Positions 45,200-57,323 of a stretch of DNA of 64,000 nt are shown one piece after another. A program made the position numbers and the translations under genes. The stretch spans positions 347,107 through 411,106 of the forward strand of contig SJOL01007351.1 in assembly GCA_004794785.1 (NCBI GenBank), read 5' to 3'. Below the pieces are notes generated by a model. It was not told the origin of the DNA, ran no database searches, and was given only the letters and a program-made list of their open reading frames with translations. The first letter of the stretch is position 1. Each line of letters opens with the position of its first letter. The DNA is from Opisthorchis felineus (Eukaryota; Platyhelminthes; Trematoda; Opisthorchiida; Opisthorchiidae).

Positions 45200-48100
45200 A
45201 CTAGTCCATTCATGTTTGGATATTCTGCTGATACGATGATACCCAGTAGTGTTTTCCTCGGGGCACAATCACAGAATCATAGCCTAATTTCGAGAATGCA
45301 GTTCCAATACCTATCAGGTAATCAAGAGGTCTGCAAAAGGTGTCTGTTCTCTGTAGTCGTACATTTGGTTGCATCGTATGTATGTTGGCTCGTCAATCCT
45401 AGATCCATGTACAAGGTAACGGCTAATAGTGAACAAAGCATCAAAATTGTGGTTTTATATTGCCAACAGCGGGCGTTTTTCAAAAGCTCTATTCTCTTAG
45501 GTTTTTTCTAATTATTCATAAGACACTAAAGTGTACAAAACTAGGCACAGGCCCATCTGATCCCTGTTAAGCACACTAGCTTGACAGGATGTGGTTCTAA
45601 AGTTCTGTTTCTGCTGGCAGGGCATGTATCCTCCAACATTCGTACACGACGCCTTTCTACACAGTTCATATGGGAGAAATAGCTGGTCAATACACCGGAA
45701 TTGTAAATCCAAAAGTTGAGTAGACAAGGTTAACAATAAAAGACATAAAATAGAAAATTTCAACTGATTCTGTCACCAATAGAACGGATACGATGAATAT
45801 TTCGAACGGTTCTTTGTGATACTCGCCAAACTGGAGTACAGTTTTGTGTGATACTTTGCTTACCTTGTTCTTGAATCCAATGGGCGCTAATCAGTCAGAC
45901 TTTTCGTGAACGTTAAAAATACTACCTCATCACATTTCACCGAAGCATACTTCTGAATAGAACTATATTTAAAACCAATCCACAGGCTTACAGGATACTT
46001 GCCTAGTTTCATATTATTGAACCGAACGTTCATCTGCGACATTGCTTTGCAAAATACGTGCAGCAGCTTCCTTCGGTTGGCACTGCTTGAATATATGTAA
46101 ACAGTGACTCTAAACCCATATGTGAATTTCCATAAGCACTTTATTCAGATACCGAGCAATTCACGTATTTCATGGGTTACGGCCTAATTACCTCGAGACG
46201 ACGCCAGCCATCCTTTATAGTCCAATCAAATGCTCACATAATATGGTAACATCCTAGTACATTGACATCTTTACCAGGAAAAGTTCGCTTTCAAGAGGGT
46301 TCAAATTTACTTCGCTGTTGGCCTTCTAAAGTTAATGAAGCTGGTTTCGAATGGTTCTTCATGATTTGCAGCAGAAGTCACCGCTGATTCTAACGAAGTT
46401 GCCGTTATAAACTCATAAAGAACCACCTAACCCAAAATTATCAAACAGCTTTTTGTTAAGCGTGGGCATAAAATCCAAAGTAATCATGGTCGGAATTTCT
46501 CAAGAGCAAAAATCACTGACACCGGATAAACTCGGTCGCCTTCCGTCAGGTTATGAATAGCTTGATGTGCCCAAGGTAAATTTTTAGTCACAAAATTACG
46601 ACTTCGTTAGACTCATTAAAACCGAAAGTAGACAGACCTAAAGTGAGAGTTAAGAATGCTCCGCAAGGGATTCATCCAAGTAACCCCTTCAGTAAAAATC
46701 AGATTGGATTGATAAGAACAGCAATCTGACAGACTTCATCATTGAAAGCGGATCCAGCTTGAAAGCTATAGAAATGACTTTTGATTAGAAGACCAGAATC
46801 CTTAGAGTCTGAAACCCTGGTTCACACACTTTTCAGTTCACCGCCCATCGCAGCTCTTTTTACATAAAGCTCTTCCCTTCACATCAAATGAATCACCATT
46901 GTGATTCGTAAATTCACAACAGTCAACTACACCTTATACATTGTATAAATCCTCTCCTTAAAGGGAGACTTCTTTGAATGGGGCACCTTGCTGCTGCATA
47001 GATGAAAGCATTTATTACCAGGCGCAATTGGGTGCACCCTGAAGCCGAAAAACAGGATACAACCCAGTAAAAGAGGACCCAACCATGACAGCTGGATTCA
47101 CGTTTATATCACACTCTTTTCAACAGTCATCCTTTCCTTGCACAGTCATCCAAACGAGAATGATGTGAACGTGAATTCTACCAATCCTGCAACCACCTAC
47201 GATTGAGCAGAAATTGTCGGGCAGGTTTAACTCGCACGTGGCGCCACATGACTGAGAAGTCTTGACAGCCGACCAGCCGATCGACACAATCAGGAGAGCT
47301 ACTAGATCGCTGAGCAAAGCAATAACATTGCTCAAGCGTGAATACGTTCATCTGCTCAGATTTGATAATATTCAGGTGCTTCCACCCTGCGCTACTAGAG
47401 TAGTGGAAACATGCACGCCTCGTATGTGAGATGTCCGGATTTCAACCTCCGGCAAGGCCAAGGATATGCACCGATGATGAGCTCTAATAAGAGCGGAACT
47501 CGAATCCGCTGTTTCCGCCCTTTGGTACGGACTCACCAAAATATTTACGCGAAGACAGAAGGACGACTGTTCAAACGAGAGTGATGTGAACATGAATTAT
47601 ACAAATCCCGCAGCCACCTGCAACTAATGCGGTTGGTTGGTTTAGTGGAGTGAAAGGTGTTTGAGCCTAGTTTATACTGTGAAGAATTGACGACAAATCG
47701 GTGGAAGAATGGGGAAAAGCTGCAGCATGAGTGGAAAACCCACTTGAATGATGTTCATAGTTAGACAAAAAGATAATTTCCCAACACGCCAAAAAGTTAT
47801 CAGCCGTTGTCGATTAGTTTCTGCAAGCACTCACTTGCATCAAGCCTCATCGGGAGAGAGCAAACTAATTTAGTGTGTTCTAAAAGAAAGCGGAAAATCG
47901 TCAAAAAATGTCTCCATACAATAAAACGCTCCTTGTCAAACGAGCACTCGTTCGGTCGTATTAAATGGACTGCCTTCATCCACAACTGTCCAGAAATATG
48001 ATCCACAGATCCATAGATGTAAGCAAGGATGCGTATGATCGATGTCTTGGACAATGATCAGCTGACATCCGATTCCGAATTTGTAGGGTCACTTCGAACT

Positions 48101-50240
48101 ACACCGATGAGAAGATAAGAGATAGTTCCACATGCGGCTTGTTTTTATCTGCCTATGAAACCAACTAAAAGCTATCTATCCGATGTAGACCCTGCGGAAT
48201 AAGACCAAAGGATGAACAGGAAGTTTAACTGATGACCCGGAGTTGTGTAACGAGTTGTGGACAACTAAACCGTTGAAACCCACAGCGTATGCCCAGGGCG
48301 GCCTGCTGGCCCGCACCATCTATAAGACGTACCCAAGGTAGACACATGGCTAGCTAGTGCTGGTTTGTTGTCAGCTTGGACTAAACGGAGGTGATTAGGG
48401 ATAGTCATGTCTAGCACTACTGTAGACATGACATTTCGGAATGCCAAGTGTGTTAAGGTGAGTCATTTACAGGTACGTACATCAAATGCACATGCAACAC
48501 CACGCAGCGCAATGCATTAAAATGGGCAAACCACTGGGCAATATTTATCCTAAGATCGTACACGAACCACCTTCCGCTGAACACGAGTCTTAATTCAAAG
48601 GCCGATAATGAGTTTGTCCGTAACCTTCCGACGTTACTGTCCTACTATACCGGAATGTACAACCGTGGTCTCTTTGACCAAAAACTAACAGCCCGGTAAA
48701 CAAGCTGCGGAGAAAACGCATTATCTCCTCGTAGATTGGACAAATTTCCAGATGCATCTAAACGCAAACCCACTGTAACTTGTTACATCTTGACTATTTT
48801 AAACGAGTGTAACTCGGTCCAGAAGGCGATGTAGTGCTCATGGAAGAACCTGCAAACCACTTGTACAGTGATCGTTTTTCCGTACTTGAGCATGACGCTG
48901 CAAATACAAGGCATTTTCCACTGGACTGCTGAGAGTTTTACTCACATATGGAATACACAAGTAAAATTTGACTTATACCACCAATCCCTTTGAATTGCTT
49001 TTCGGCAGGGTCTTTTTACAAAGGGGAACGCGGTTTTTGCAGTGTATAAACAGGAATTTGTTCGCAATTCTTTTGTTCATGGTACTGCTTAGATGGTGTT
49101 TTTTCATGCAGAAGGAGTACCTTAGGACAGGTATCTCAATGGATCGGGAAAGCTTGAGTCAGTAAGCACGTATCAATTACACCTCAGTACCCCCTTCCCT
49201 CCCAAATTCGATCTATATTCGTTTGTAGCCTTCCATATTCCTCTTGATAAAAGCTGGTCTGAATGAAAAGGTTCAACATGCGTCAATGCGTTCCACTAGG
49301 AGCAAAGGGTAAAATTTATAACTATGGGTCTACTAATGAGTTTTTAGTGGAAAGGATGGTCGGAGAATGGCCGAGAAAAAGGGCTATCGCCAACCCTTGC
49401 TGAAAAGACTTTACATATTTAAGGACAAGGAGAAATTTTTGAGAGGACTCCCTCAAAATGTTTCATGCTGAGGAAAGGGAATCCTAAAAATAGGGACATG
49501 TGGGTTCACAAAATATGTTCTGATATTTGCTGTTTCAACAACTTAAGAATAGCGCATTGTGGCACTTCATGATATTAAAGTCTAGGGACAACTCCCGAGA
49601 TCGCTACACCCATCTAGTTTTATAGTTTTATTTGTAATTTCAAGTAAGTCTTGAGACAGTACGCGGAAGAAGCGATCACAAATTTGTCGTTATCTTTACA
49701 CTGAATAAATGATATGAAAACAAGCATACCATCTACACACAAGGGATTAGTTTCGGACCCACTTTTTTGGAGACCCACTTGCGGAACAAATCCCTGTGCA
49801 TATAAGATCCTACGCTCCTGATTAGTTTTTAAGTGGGTTACTACCTGTTTAGCACTCATTCAAACTTAATTAATCCGACTGACTTACTTCTCATATTTGA
49901 AGGAAATACCGCGTATTTCGCTCCCAAGCTGATTGGGGTCGTGCCGTTTGAATGAGAAACATTTTTCAGCTTCACGCCGTGCCTCACGTGCTAAACTATT
50001 GGACCATTTCTGAAACACAACAGTATACATGAGTGGTTTTTCAATGTGGGATATCAGTAATGTTCAAAATGTAAGCCTTCTCTACATGAATTCTGACAGC
50101 CAGGAAAGCCGTCTTATTGTCGACCAACCAGGTTCTCATAAAAAGAACCACCTTGGGCCGTTCAGTAAAAATTACTAAAGCTGAATGAACTTTTGTAATT
50201 TGCTTGGATTGTTGTCGGAAACCGTCACCAATGCGTCTCT
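45200..50240. other. 5 kb with no supported gene
   Basis: If the CAP gene at 50.45 kb has further exons they should lie here on minus, but I did not find its second exon. Apart from the direct repeat pair at 47.15/47.57 kb I see only short open frames. Confidence 0.3.
47151..47628. repeat. pair of diverged direct repeats about 420 bp apart
   Basis: CAAACGAGAATGATGTGAAC...CAACCACCTACGA at 47151-47212 recurs as CAAACGAGAGTGATGTGAAC...CAGCCACCTGCAA at 47572-47628. They may be parts of one repeat or its ends. Confidence 0.55.
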
Positions 50241-50270
50241 CCGAACAATGACAATATTAAAATGACTTAC

Positions 50271-50450
50271 CAATGGTTTCATTTCTTCTGCCTGCGGCTG
50301 TCCTTTAAGCCGTCCCTCTAGTACCATTTTTCTGAGATCATTTATCTCATCGAGTATTTGTTGGCACTGTTCATCTGGAGGTTCATTTTCTTTTATTGCC
50401 CATCCCAAATATACGATGGTACTTAGGAGTAGAAATATATGATTCTTCAT
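50271..50450 (-). CDS. CAP-domain (SCP/TAPS, venom-allergen-like) protein, exon 1
   Basis: The ATG at 50450 starts MKNHIFLLLSTIVYLGWA, a typical signal peptide. The mature part CQQILDEINDLRKMVLEGRL then KGQPQAEEMKPL has the N-terminal CAP signature (N-x-x-R-x-x-V-x-x-G...QP-x-A-x-x-M-x-x-L). The exon ends TTG|GTAAGT in phase 0, at the same place as the CAP gene at 57.1 kb. An ATG 15 bases upstream would only lengthen the leader. The usual His of the first CAP motif (HN..R) is Ile-Asn here. CAP proteins are secreted; roles differ (lipid binding, host interaction). Downstream exons were not found. Confidence 0.75.
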
Positions 50451-50482
50451 TGCCGTACATTGCATAGGCTGATAGTGGAGCA

Positions 50483-50489
50483 ATTTATA
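50483..50489 (-). promoter_or_regulatory. TATA-box candidate of minus-strand CAP gene
   Basis: TATAAAT on minus, 33 bases before the ATG at 50450. A start about 30 bases downstream would leave a very short 5' UTR and would exclude the upstream ATG at 50465. Confidence 0.4.
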
Positions 50490-50917
50490 AGGCGTGCATT
50501 CGACCTGTGTGATAATTTGATTGATTGTAGTATAGTATAGGGGCAAAACAGCACAACCTAATTAACAGAAATATGCCTTGCGAATCCACCTTTGTAGGTG
50601 AATGAAAAGTGAGTCCTAATGGATATTTCTGTGATGGTCTTTTCCAGTTTAGTTTCGCTCTTCGCAGAAAGTCACTTCGAATTCCCATAGACGGGTGGTT
50701 GCTGGGTTGAGTGGGTTATCCAGCTACCTCAGCTGGTATTTGAGACGTTCAAACATTTTTACAACACTACCATCGAGAATAAATGAACCCCCAAAACAGG
50801 TGCAATATTTGGGGAAAGGATTTTGGGAGCACGACAAAAACGAACCCAGAACTTTGCAGAAAAAGCTTTGTAATTCCTGAAATTTTTGTTCAACTCCCCA
50901 GATTTTAATGTCATAAT

Positions 50918-51232
50918 GCTTACAGCATTTTTCATTAGCTTGAGTTTATCTGTTGAGTGTGAGATCACGAGCAGGGCATCTCATTTTACCGGAACCAATT
51001 TCATTATACACAACTCATGACACAAAACCACCTGGACAGTATTTCGGAGCTGAAAACATTGGAGATGAGAATGAATCAGTGGAAAACAAACTATGTGTAC
51101 GCTAATAAGTTACTGACTAATATACCGCCCGTCGGAATGAAAGCAGCCTTAATCTTACAGGAAAGCTTTTTGGACCCAGCAGATGTCAAACCGCCTATTC
51201 CGATATTTCATACAGTCACTATGAGCAACTGA
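50918..51232 (+). other. small ORFs with signal-like start, unresolved
   Basis: A short frame begins MLTAFFISLSLSVECE, signal-peptide-like, and stops at 51022. The next frame (51017-51232) reads NHLDSISELKTLEMRMNQW and ANKLLTNIPPVGMKAAL. They could be pieces of another small secreted protein, but I see no splice pair that joins them. Confidence 0.2.
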
Positions 51233-51839
51233 AGGTAACCGGGGCCACTGTATGACTTTATGCCAAGCGCTCTAGACCAACAAAGAATGCAGAAAGACGA
51301 AAATGAACTCGGAGCCTATCTTTAAGAAAATGATGAGCCTGTGTTTATCAGGACCATTCAATCTCTCGTTCTATGTGTATAGTTTCGTTGGCCTTCTGCA
51401 TTCCATTGTTTAGCGTGCATTTCCGCCAGTTAGTGAACGAGTCTATCAACATTAGTGGCGCATAATTACATATGGCAGTTATCCTGCTCCAGACACTTCC
51501 TACGCTCACCAGAGTAGTTCTGGCTCATGAGCAAAACAGATATATAATGTCCTAATTAAGGGCCCACTAATACTTCAGTTGGCATTGACCAATCGGTGGC
51601 ACCTCATGGGACTGTCTTCATGAATTTTGTTGTTCGGTGATACAACAGCGGGGATGGATACCAAAATGCAATGGGAAAATGTCAGCCCTACCATGTTGGT
51701 AGATTAATATCTGCCCCAATCGATCCTCGGTCGCCGAAGGGAACAGATACTTACTAATATATATTTCCCCATGTTTAGCCTAGCTGGTTCTGATTGACTA
51801 ATACACTCAGCTGCACTCCTATCTGGTTTTCACCGGAGA

Positions 51840-52310
51840 CTCACCTGGAACTCAACTGAAACTATCGTTTATGACGCCCTTCTTCAGCTGAATGTTGTGC
51901 ACCTGGCAGCCTCATGTTTCAGTTGGTACGATTTCCGAGATATCACAATACAGTATATAGACGTAATACACTACTCATAAGTTTTCTGGAAACTCCTCGA
52001 CAGCCCATGACCGGTTTCGCTGTTCTTGGGTTTAAACAATGTACCGCTATATACTGATCAGCGTGCCAACTGAACCATGACGCGGCCTGGTTCAGCACGT
52101 TCAGTTGAAAAAAAGGAACATCATAAACGAGGGATTAAGCTGGGTCCTAGGTGAATCTTCCGTGAAAAACGAATTGGTACATAGGTGAGGGTATCAGTCA
52201 AATTTCGTGCAATTTGGGTTCAAGCAGAAAATAAGGTTTGGAGGAACTCGGAAGCTGCGCCCACCTGATGAGCCCCAAGAAGAAAGAAACTGGTCCTGAT
52301 TGACTTCTTT
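51840..52310. repeat. decayed composite hammerhead repeat
   Basis: Same order as the 30.0-30.5 kb element: a minus half-module at 51970-52030 (GACAGCCCATGACCGGTTTCGC), an AACCATGACGCGGCCTGG segment at about 52073-52090, and a plus half-module at 52235-52300 (CACCTGATGAGCCCCAAGAA then GAAACTGGTC). In the plus half stem II is lost (AGAAAGAAAC). It shows that the composite layout is a repeated structure and not a one-off rearrangement. Confidence 0.65.
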
Positions 52311-52319
52311 TCACGCTAT

Positions 52320-54360
52320 ATGCTTGCGATATGAAATTATCACCTTAGCCACTAAGCTTAATTTGTCCAACTAACATTTGATTCTCATTTTTTTCAGCAT
52401 TTTAGTTTTGCTCTCCTATAATATCAGCGAGTTACCGAACTGAGTTTTATTGATCTAGATCGACGGTGGGATCAGATTACACGTGGTGTAAACCGTAACA
52501 CAATTAGACTGAAGCTAAAACAAAATACTAAGGGGATGCTTATCGAGTTGCTAACATCATACATTGTTCTTGCTGTAATAATTGGTAAATTTTCTTCAAC
52601 TGTTCGTCTGTGATTGAACTTTCAACCTACTTGAAACTAGTAAGAAGGTTACTCAGTGGCAATAATCTCAGCTGGTACAGCTAATGACCAGCATTAAAAT
52701 ATCAGTTTGATGATGTCTTATCTGTCCACAAAAGTGAGCGCTGCACTTCCGGATGATTCACACCAATCGACGTGCATGAATTTATTAAATCCATAAAAGC
52801 CTACTGGTGATTTTTCGATTCCCATCTGCAGCAGGCATGAATCCCCGTTGGTCTTGGGTTGAAATCAGGCCAGAACATATGTTTCCACGTACTTCAAACT
52901 CCTTGTTGACAATAACTCTATTTATCCAATTGATTAGGTCTGATTATTCATCTTGCCAATAAAGTACATCCCCAAAATTCACCTTTATTATCTAATCGGT
53001 CACCTTGTCGTTAAACCACGCTGCAAAATGAAACATTTTCAACCGAATAAACGCAAAAGTACTCTAAATGGTGTAATTTTACACTGATCAGGAGTGCTCT
53101 TATTTGACCCTAATATAACTTCCGACAGGAATGCTAATATTTTCGGAATAAAGGAATTTTTGTTGAATCAAAATAAAGAATTCGATATTCGTCTAAAGTA
53201 GAAATAGATACAAAAGTGGCTTAACGACTTTGCAATTCACCTTCTCCAACTTTAATACCACAGAATTCTTATTAGAACTTAATTTAACTGGGATAAGTGA
53301 TAAGCATGATAAACGGCACAGAACGATTTGACTTGATTCACCAGGTAGGCTAGCTAGCTAGGAATGCTATCTCAGACATGCCGGAAAGGTTATTTCGGTT
53401 GAAAACGGATAACAGAATATTTTTAGCTTCCAGTGTAGCTCATATGATAGTCAGTTAAACCAACAATGCTACCAGCCCTATGTATCTCTGCTGCCGATCA
53501 GATGGTTGTTGACCTGTTCGCCGAACTTGGCGTTTAGTCTACAAATGTTTCGTTACCAAACGACGAGCCGTCATCAGTAAACGGAGAACAGATCAACAGA
53601 CAACTTAGCAACAACTAAGAAACCCACCCAAGCTGCCAATATTTCGAGATATTGCCTTCCAGTTGATTTGTTCAGCTATGTTGTTATGAAAGGAACTGAA
53701 CATCGTTAACTTCCCGCACATCATAACTGCTCCCGAGTATATCGATTCTGACCAACCAGTTAGCATTTGTGATGAGTGAATCAACCACGATACTTTTATC
53801 TAGGAAATCCTGTGTTTAAGGTCCGAGTAAGTTTCTGGAAACTCATTTTAACTGAAGGTATCGCTGATAAAATGTAGGGGTGAGGAAGTCAACTTCAAGC
53901 TAGCTGACTCGACTGTATGAAGATTCGTGTGGCACGGCGCATGATCGGAGAGTAGTTCTTAGTCCAGAAGCAGCATGCTAACGGGCCGCTGGTTTTGAGC
54001 AACCCTTGTTAAAATGTTTGCTGTTGATTGAGCATTACCATGCATGAAGTCACAGAAAACTTCCTACAGTTGTGCCGCAAAAACAAGGCTAGTTTATTTT
54101 TTTCTTGGGAGAGGTCTCTTTTTTTCCAATGAAACCTAAACATGTCTTCTATACAGAAGCACCAAGCTCTTGAATGGACTTGTAAGTACACTGGTCCATT
54201 AGCTGGGGACCACTTGTGGGATTTATTCAAGATGGTATGTTCGGGGTAGGAAGTCCTCATTCGATGGTATCAAACGAATCCCTAGTTTGCTGCAAAAGAC
54301 AAAGTGACCTCAAGTCAATCATCCCCTCTTCAAGAAGCCTGATATCTGGAAGATGTTTGG
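52320..54360. other. no supported gene
   Basis: AT-rich, short frames only. The minus frame 54009-54260 has no recognisable feature. Confidence 0.3.
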
Positions 54361-54364
54361 GACC

Positions 54365-54740
54365 GATCGGGCAGTCATCTTTCAGAGAGGTTTGGCAAGC
54401 AATCGGTGAATTTACTGCTGGGCAACGTTTTACTTCTGACACAAAAGCTTCGTCAGACCAAGTGAGCAAGTTACCAGGTTGATCGGGTTTTAAGGTAGTC
54501 AGGGAACCAATCCGTGAGATTCTAATGACTAGCCGACTTGATCAGTGCAGGGTGTCGGTCTGGAGTTCCTGTTCGTTGGTTAGTGGAGATGACTAACATT
54601 TCCGATAGATTGGTTAGGGGGGTATCTTCATGTTGAAACCGGATTTCGCGGCCTCGCCTTTCTGGTCTAGGACTGACGAAACTTTTGTGTCAAAAGCGAA
54701 ATGCTGCTCAGCAATAAATTCACTGATTGGTTACCAAACC
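54365..54740. repeat. inverted pair of a dispersed repeat (copies 2 and 3)
   Basis: 54395-54500 on plus and 54640-54720 on minus are diverged copies of one sequence. Translated, both contain DE.FVS..K.C.A.NS.I..QTS. A third copy lies at 38215-38330. The open frames here (54257-54469 minus, 54630-54866 plus) follow from the repeat and are not separate genes. Confidence 0.6.
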
Positions 54741-54869
54741 TCTCCGAAGCTTAATCTTTGTTTACTTTCTCTTTACCTGATACCGTTGGAAGTAGAATTT
54801 TTGCACAATCACAGTAGTACTGAAACGCTGCACCGGAGTGTTTGTTCATGGAATCGCACTATTTAAGGC

Positions 54870-56190
54870 AGGTATCCTTTAGCATTTTCTGTGGCGTTAG
54901 GTGCAGGCTGATGCCACTTTTCATTCAGTAGCTCACGTAATTTTGAGTAGGTCAATTAGTCATTCTAGAATTTAGCATTACGCATTACGGTAAAATGGTA
55001 GACAAAGTCTACCTGATGAACCAAAGTTTGCACATCAATCGACTCTCATGCAAATATTTTCGTAAGCAGTTCAACAACAGAACGGTTGACTTTTTCACTT
55101 GCAGCCATCTATGCCAAGGTCACTTATAGTCGGTCGTAGAAACTAAAGGGAATTGGTACAAACTCTAGACAACTTGACGTCCTTTCACGCTTGAATACGT
55201 GAAATAATTGGTGTGAATTTATCCTAAAAAAGAGCTAAAAGTCTGAAAGTAGTGTTCGTGCTGAGGCATTACTGAGCACAGTTTTTCTGCCATAAACTTG
55301 ATAGAGTAATTAAAATTGTATCGTACCATATGGTTTGGGGGCATCAGGGAAGGGCGTAGTCCATTATAGGGCTGCCGGTAAGATTCAAGTGTTCGCAAGT
55401 TGCGGCAGATATATTCACACCTCAGGGAACAGTACCACTACTCTTAAGTTGTTGATCGTCAACAGTTTCAAATTGGTTAAGTGGGCCCCGGAATGTCTCT
55501 TGAGCTGAACTGAACAACACCCATTTCACTACTGACGAACAATAACTTTTCTCCCGTGACTTAATCGTCTAACCGGTTCAGCTAAACTGCAAGCATACAA
55601 ATGGGTTTTCACTGATAATTGGGCTCCTAGCATTGACGAGAAAAACTAGACTATCCGCCTTTGGTTTGATGCTCTATGGCAGATCCAACGATTTGTTGCA
55701 CTACATACAAAACATTAGGCTACCCCTTTGTACTAAAATTCAGCTGTCAGGTTCATTGGACAATATCGAAATTGTGCAGCAAAGGTGATCAGTAAAGCTA
55801 AACTCGATTTCGGAGAATCCCGCCCTTTCACATCTGAATAGAAATGAATTGGCGTACCGAACAATGTTTACAGTTTGAGATTTCTGAGAAGAAGCTGCCC
55901 CTTTCAAGGAGTATTAGGACGAAAAATGTCAAAACTTCTCTATTCGATTTGAAGCAGCCTATATTTCGCCCATCAATCAAGCGGTTAATACAGCTTGACA
56001 AATCAAGAATGGACTCTAGTGCATAAGTCACCATTCGAGAGAAGGACAAATTAGCAGGAAAAAGTTGGAAGACCACTGCCATGTTTGTGTATAGGCCCAC
56101 CAATACAATAAGAGCAGGAGTCCCAAAAAATGACTAATTGAACAGTGAAGGAAACTCAACGCCGTTATTCAAATGGTCTCGTTTGCATAC
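54870..56190. other. no supported gene
   Basis: Frames on both strands overlap at 55828-56103 with neither favoured by start context or splice sites. I see nothing I can name. Confidence 0.3.
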
Positions 56191-56199
56191 GGATCTGTT

Positions 56200-56385
56200 T
56201 CTGACGGAGACTTAACTGAATCCAGCCGAATTTCTCGTTTATAATGTTCTTCTTCAGCTGCTGCTGTCCCAGACCGCCTCATTCTCAGTTGGTACGTCAT
56301 TTGAAATATCGCGATACATCGCTCAGTCACTAGTCCTGAGTGCTGTCGAAAAGATTTCAGCAACATTATGAGTAGATTATTACGT
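56200..56385. repeat. hammerhead-family fragment
   Basis: CCAGCCGAATTTCTCGTTTA, GCTGTCCCAGACCGCCTCAT, TCAGTTGGTACGTCATTTGA and TGTCGAAAAGATTTCAGCAA...TTATGAGTAG follow the order of the composite family. The core is deleted. Confidence 0.55.
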
Positions 56386-57069
56386 TTGGTTAAAGCTGTT
56401 CTCTTAAAGTTTCATGCGATTCATAAAGTAAATTAAAGTAATTGGATTCAGTAAGCCGGTGACTAATAAAATGCTTCTGGTAATTAAGCTGAAAATGCTT
56501 TGGAGTATACTAGACCCATGTTTGTTTTGCACCGTTTTGAAAGAACTTTACGTCACATTCTTCAGTAATGTACACATAAGTTAAAAACAGGCTTTAAATA
56601 TGCGAGACTTTTCTGACATATGCCTGAAAAATCAGTTAATCTTCTCGAAGTTACTAAGGGTTGCCATGATAGTTCTGGAGGTTTGTACTTTGATAGCAAG
56701 CGTTCAAGAGCGCGGTAGGCTAGCATCAAAACTTATAAGAAAAGGAAATATATTTAAAAATAACGCAGCTATGCTGTAAGGAAAGATTGTGAAAATATAA
56801 GGAAATATGACCCTGTGACCCGATGAATGTTTTACTCTGTCGCGCTCAAAAGCACAGCACAAATAAAGGAAACAAGGTCATCAGGATTCCAGGAACCAGA
56901 TTTTGGGACTAACCAGAAGTTAGTTGAATTTATGGAATAAATGAAAAATCCACGCAGGTCCGCTTCATTTCCAACACCGAGTCATTACAACTATATGCCT
57001 TTCACATTGGATAAGTCACGCGATGGATTTCCAGGTGTATATTCATATGGACAAACACATATCGGCCAG

Positions 57070-57076
57070 TATAAAA
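57070..57076 (+). promoter_or_regulatory. TATA box of the CAP gene
   Basis: TATAAAA 53 bases upstream of the ATG at 57123. Transcription would start near 57100, giving a 5' UTR of about 20-25 bases. Confidence 0.55.
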
Positions 57077-57122
57077 CTACTCTCTTGACTCATTTGAGTA
57101 TCCATCTTTTGAGTACTTGAGT

Positions 57123-57323
57123 ATGACCCAGATGCGCTCCTCTCTGCTGCTTGTGCTTACTGTACCGATTGTCCTCGAATGTTCGCGGCAGAATAAAGCT
57201 AACAATTATGGCCTTGGACCAATCGGCAACCTCTCAATCTTGGAAAAACACAACTTAGCCCGGAGTATGGTTGCAGAAGGGAAAATCCAAGGCCAACCTC
57301 AAGCAGAGTCCATGCCTGAACTG
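57123..57323 (+). CDS. CAP gene exon 1
   Basis: 67 codons, with a signal peptide of about 20 residues ending near LEC. It carries the HNLAR motif. Reading on past 57323 gives 68 more open codons, but the strong donor and the fit with exon 2 make that intronic read-through. Confidence 0.85.

Noticed and set aside
48841..48950. Second exon of the minus-strand CAP gene
   Set aside because: A CTCTCAGCAG acceptor and a nearby QW were tempting, but the expected LE..A....C spacing is absent in every frame.
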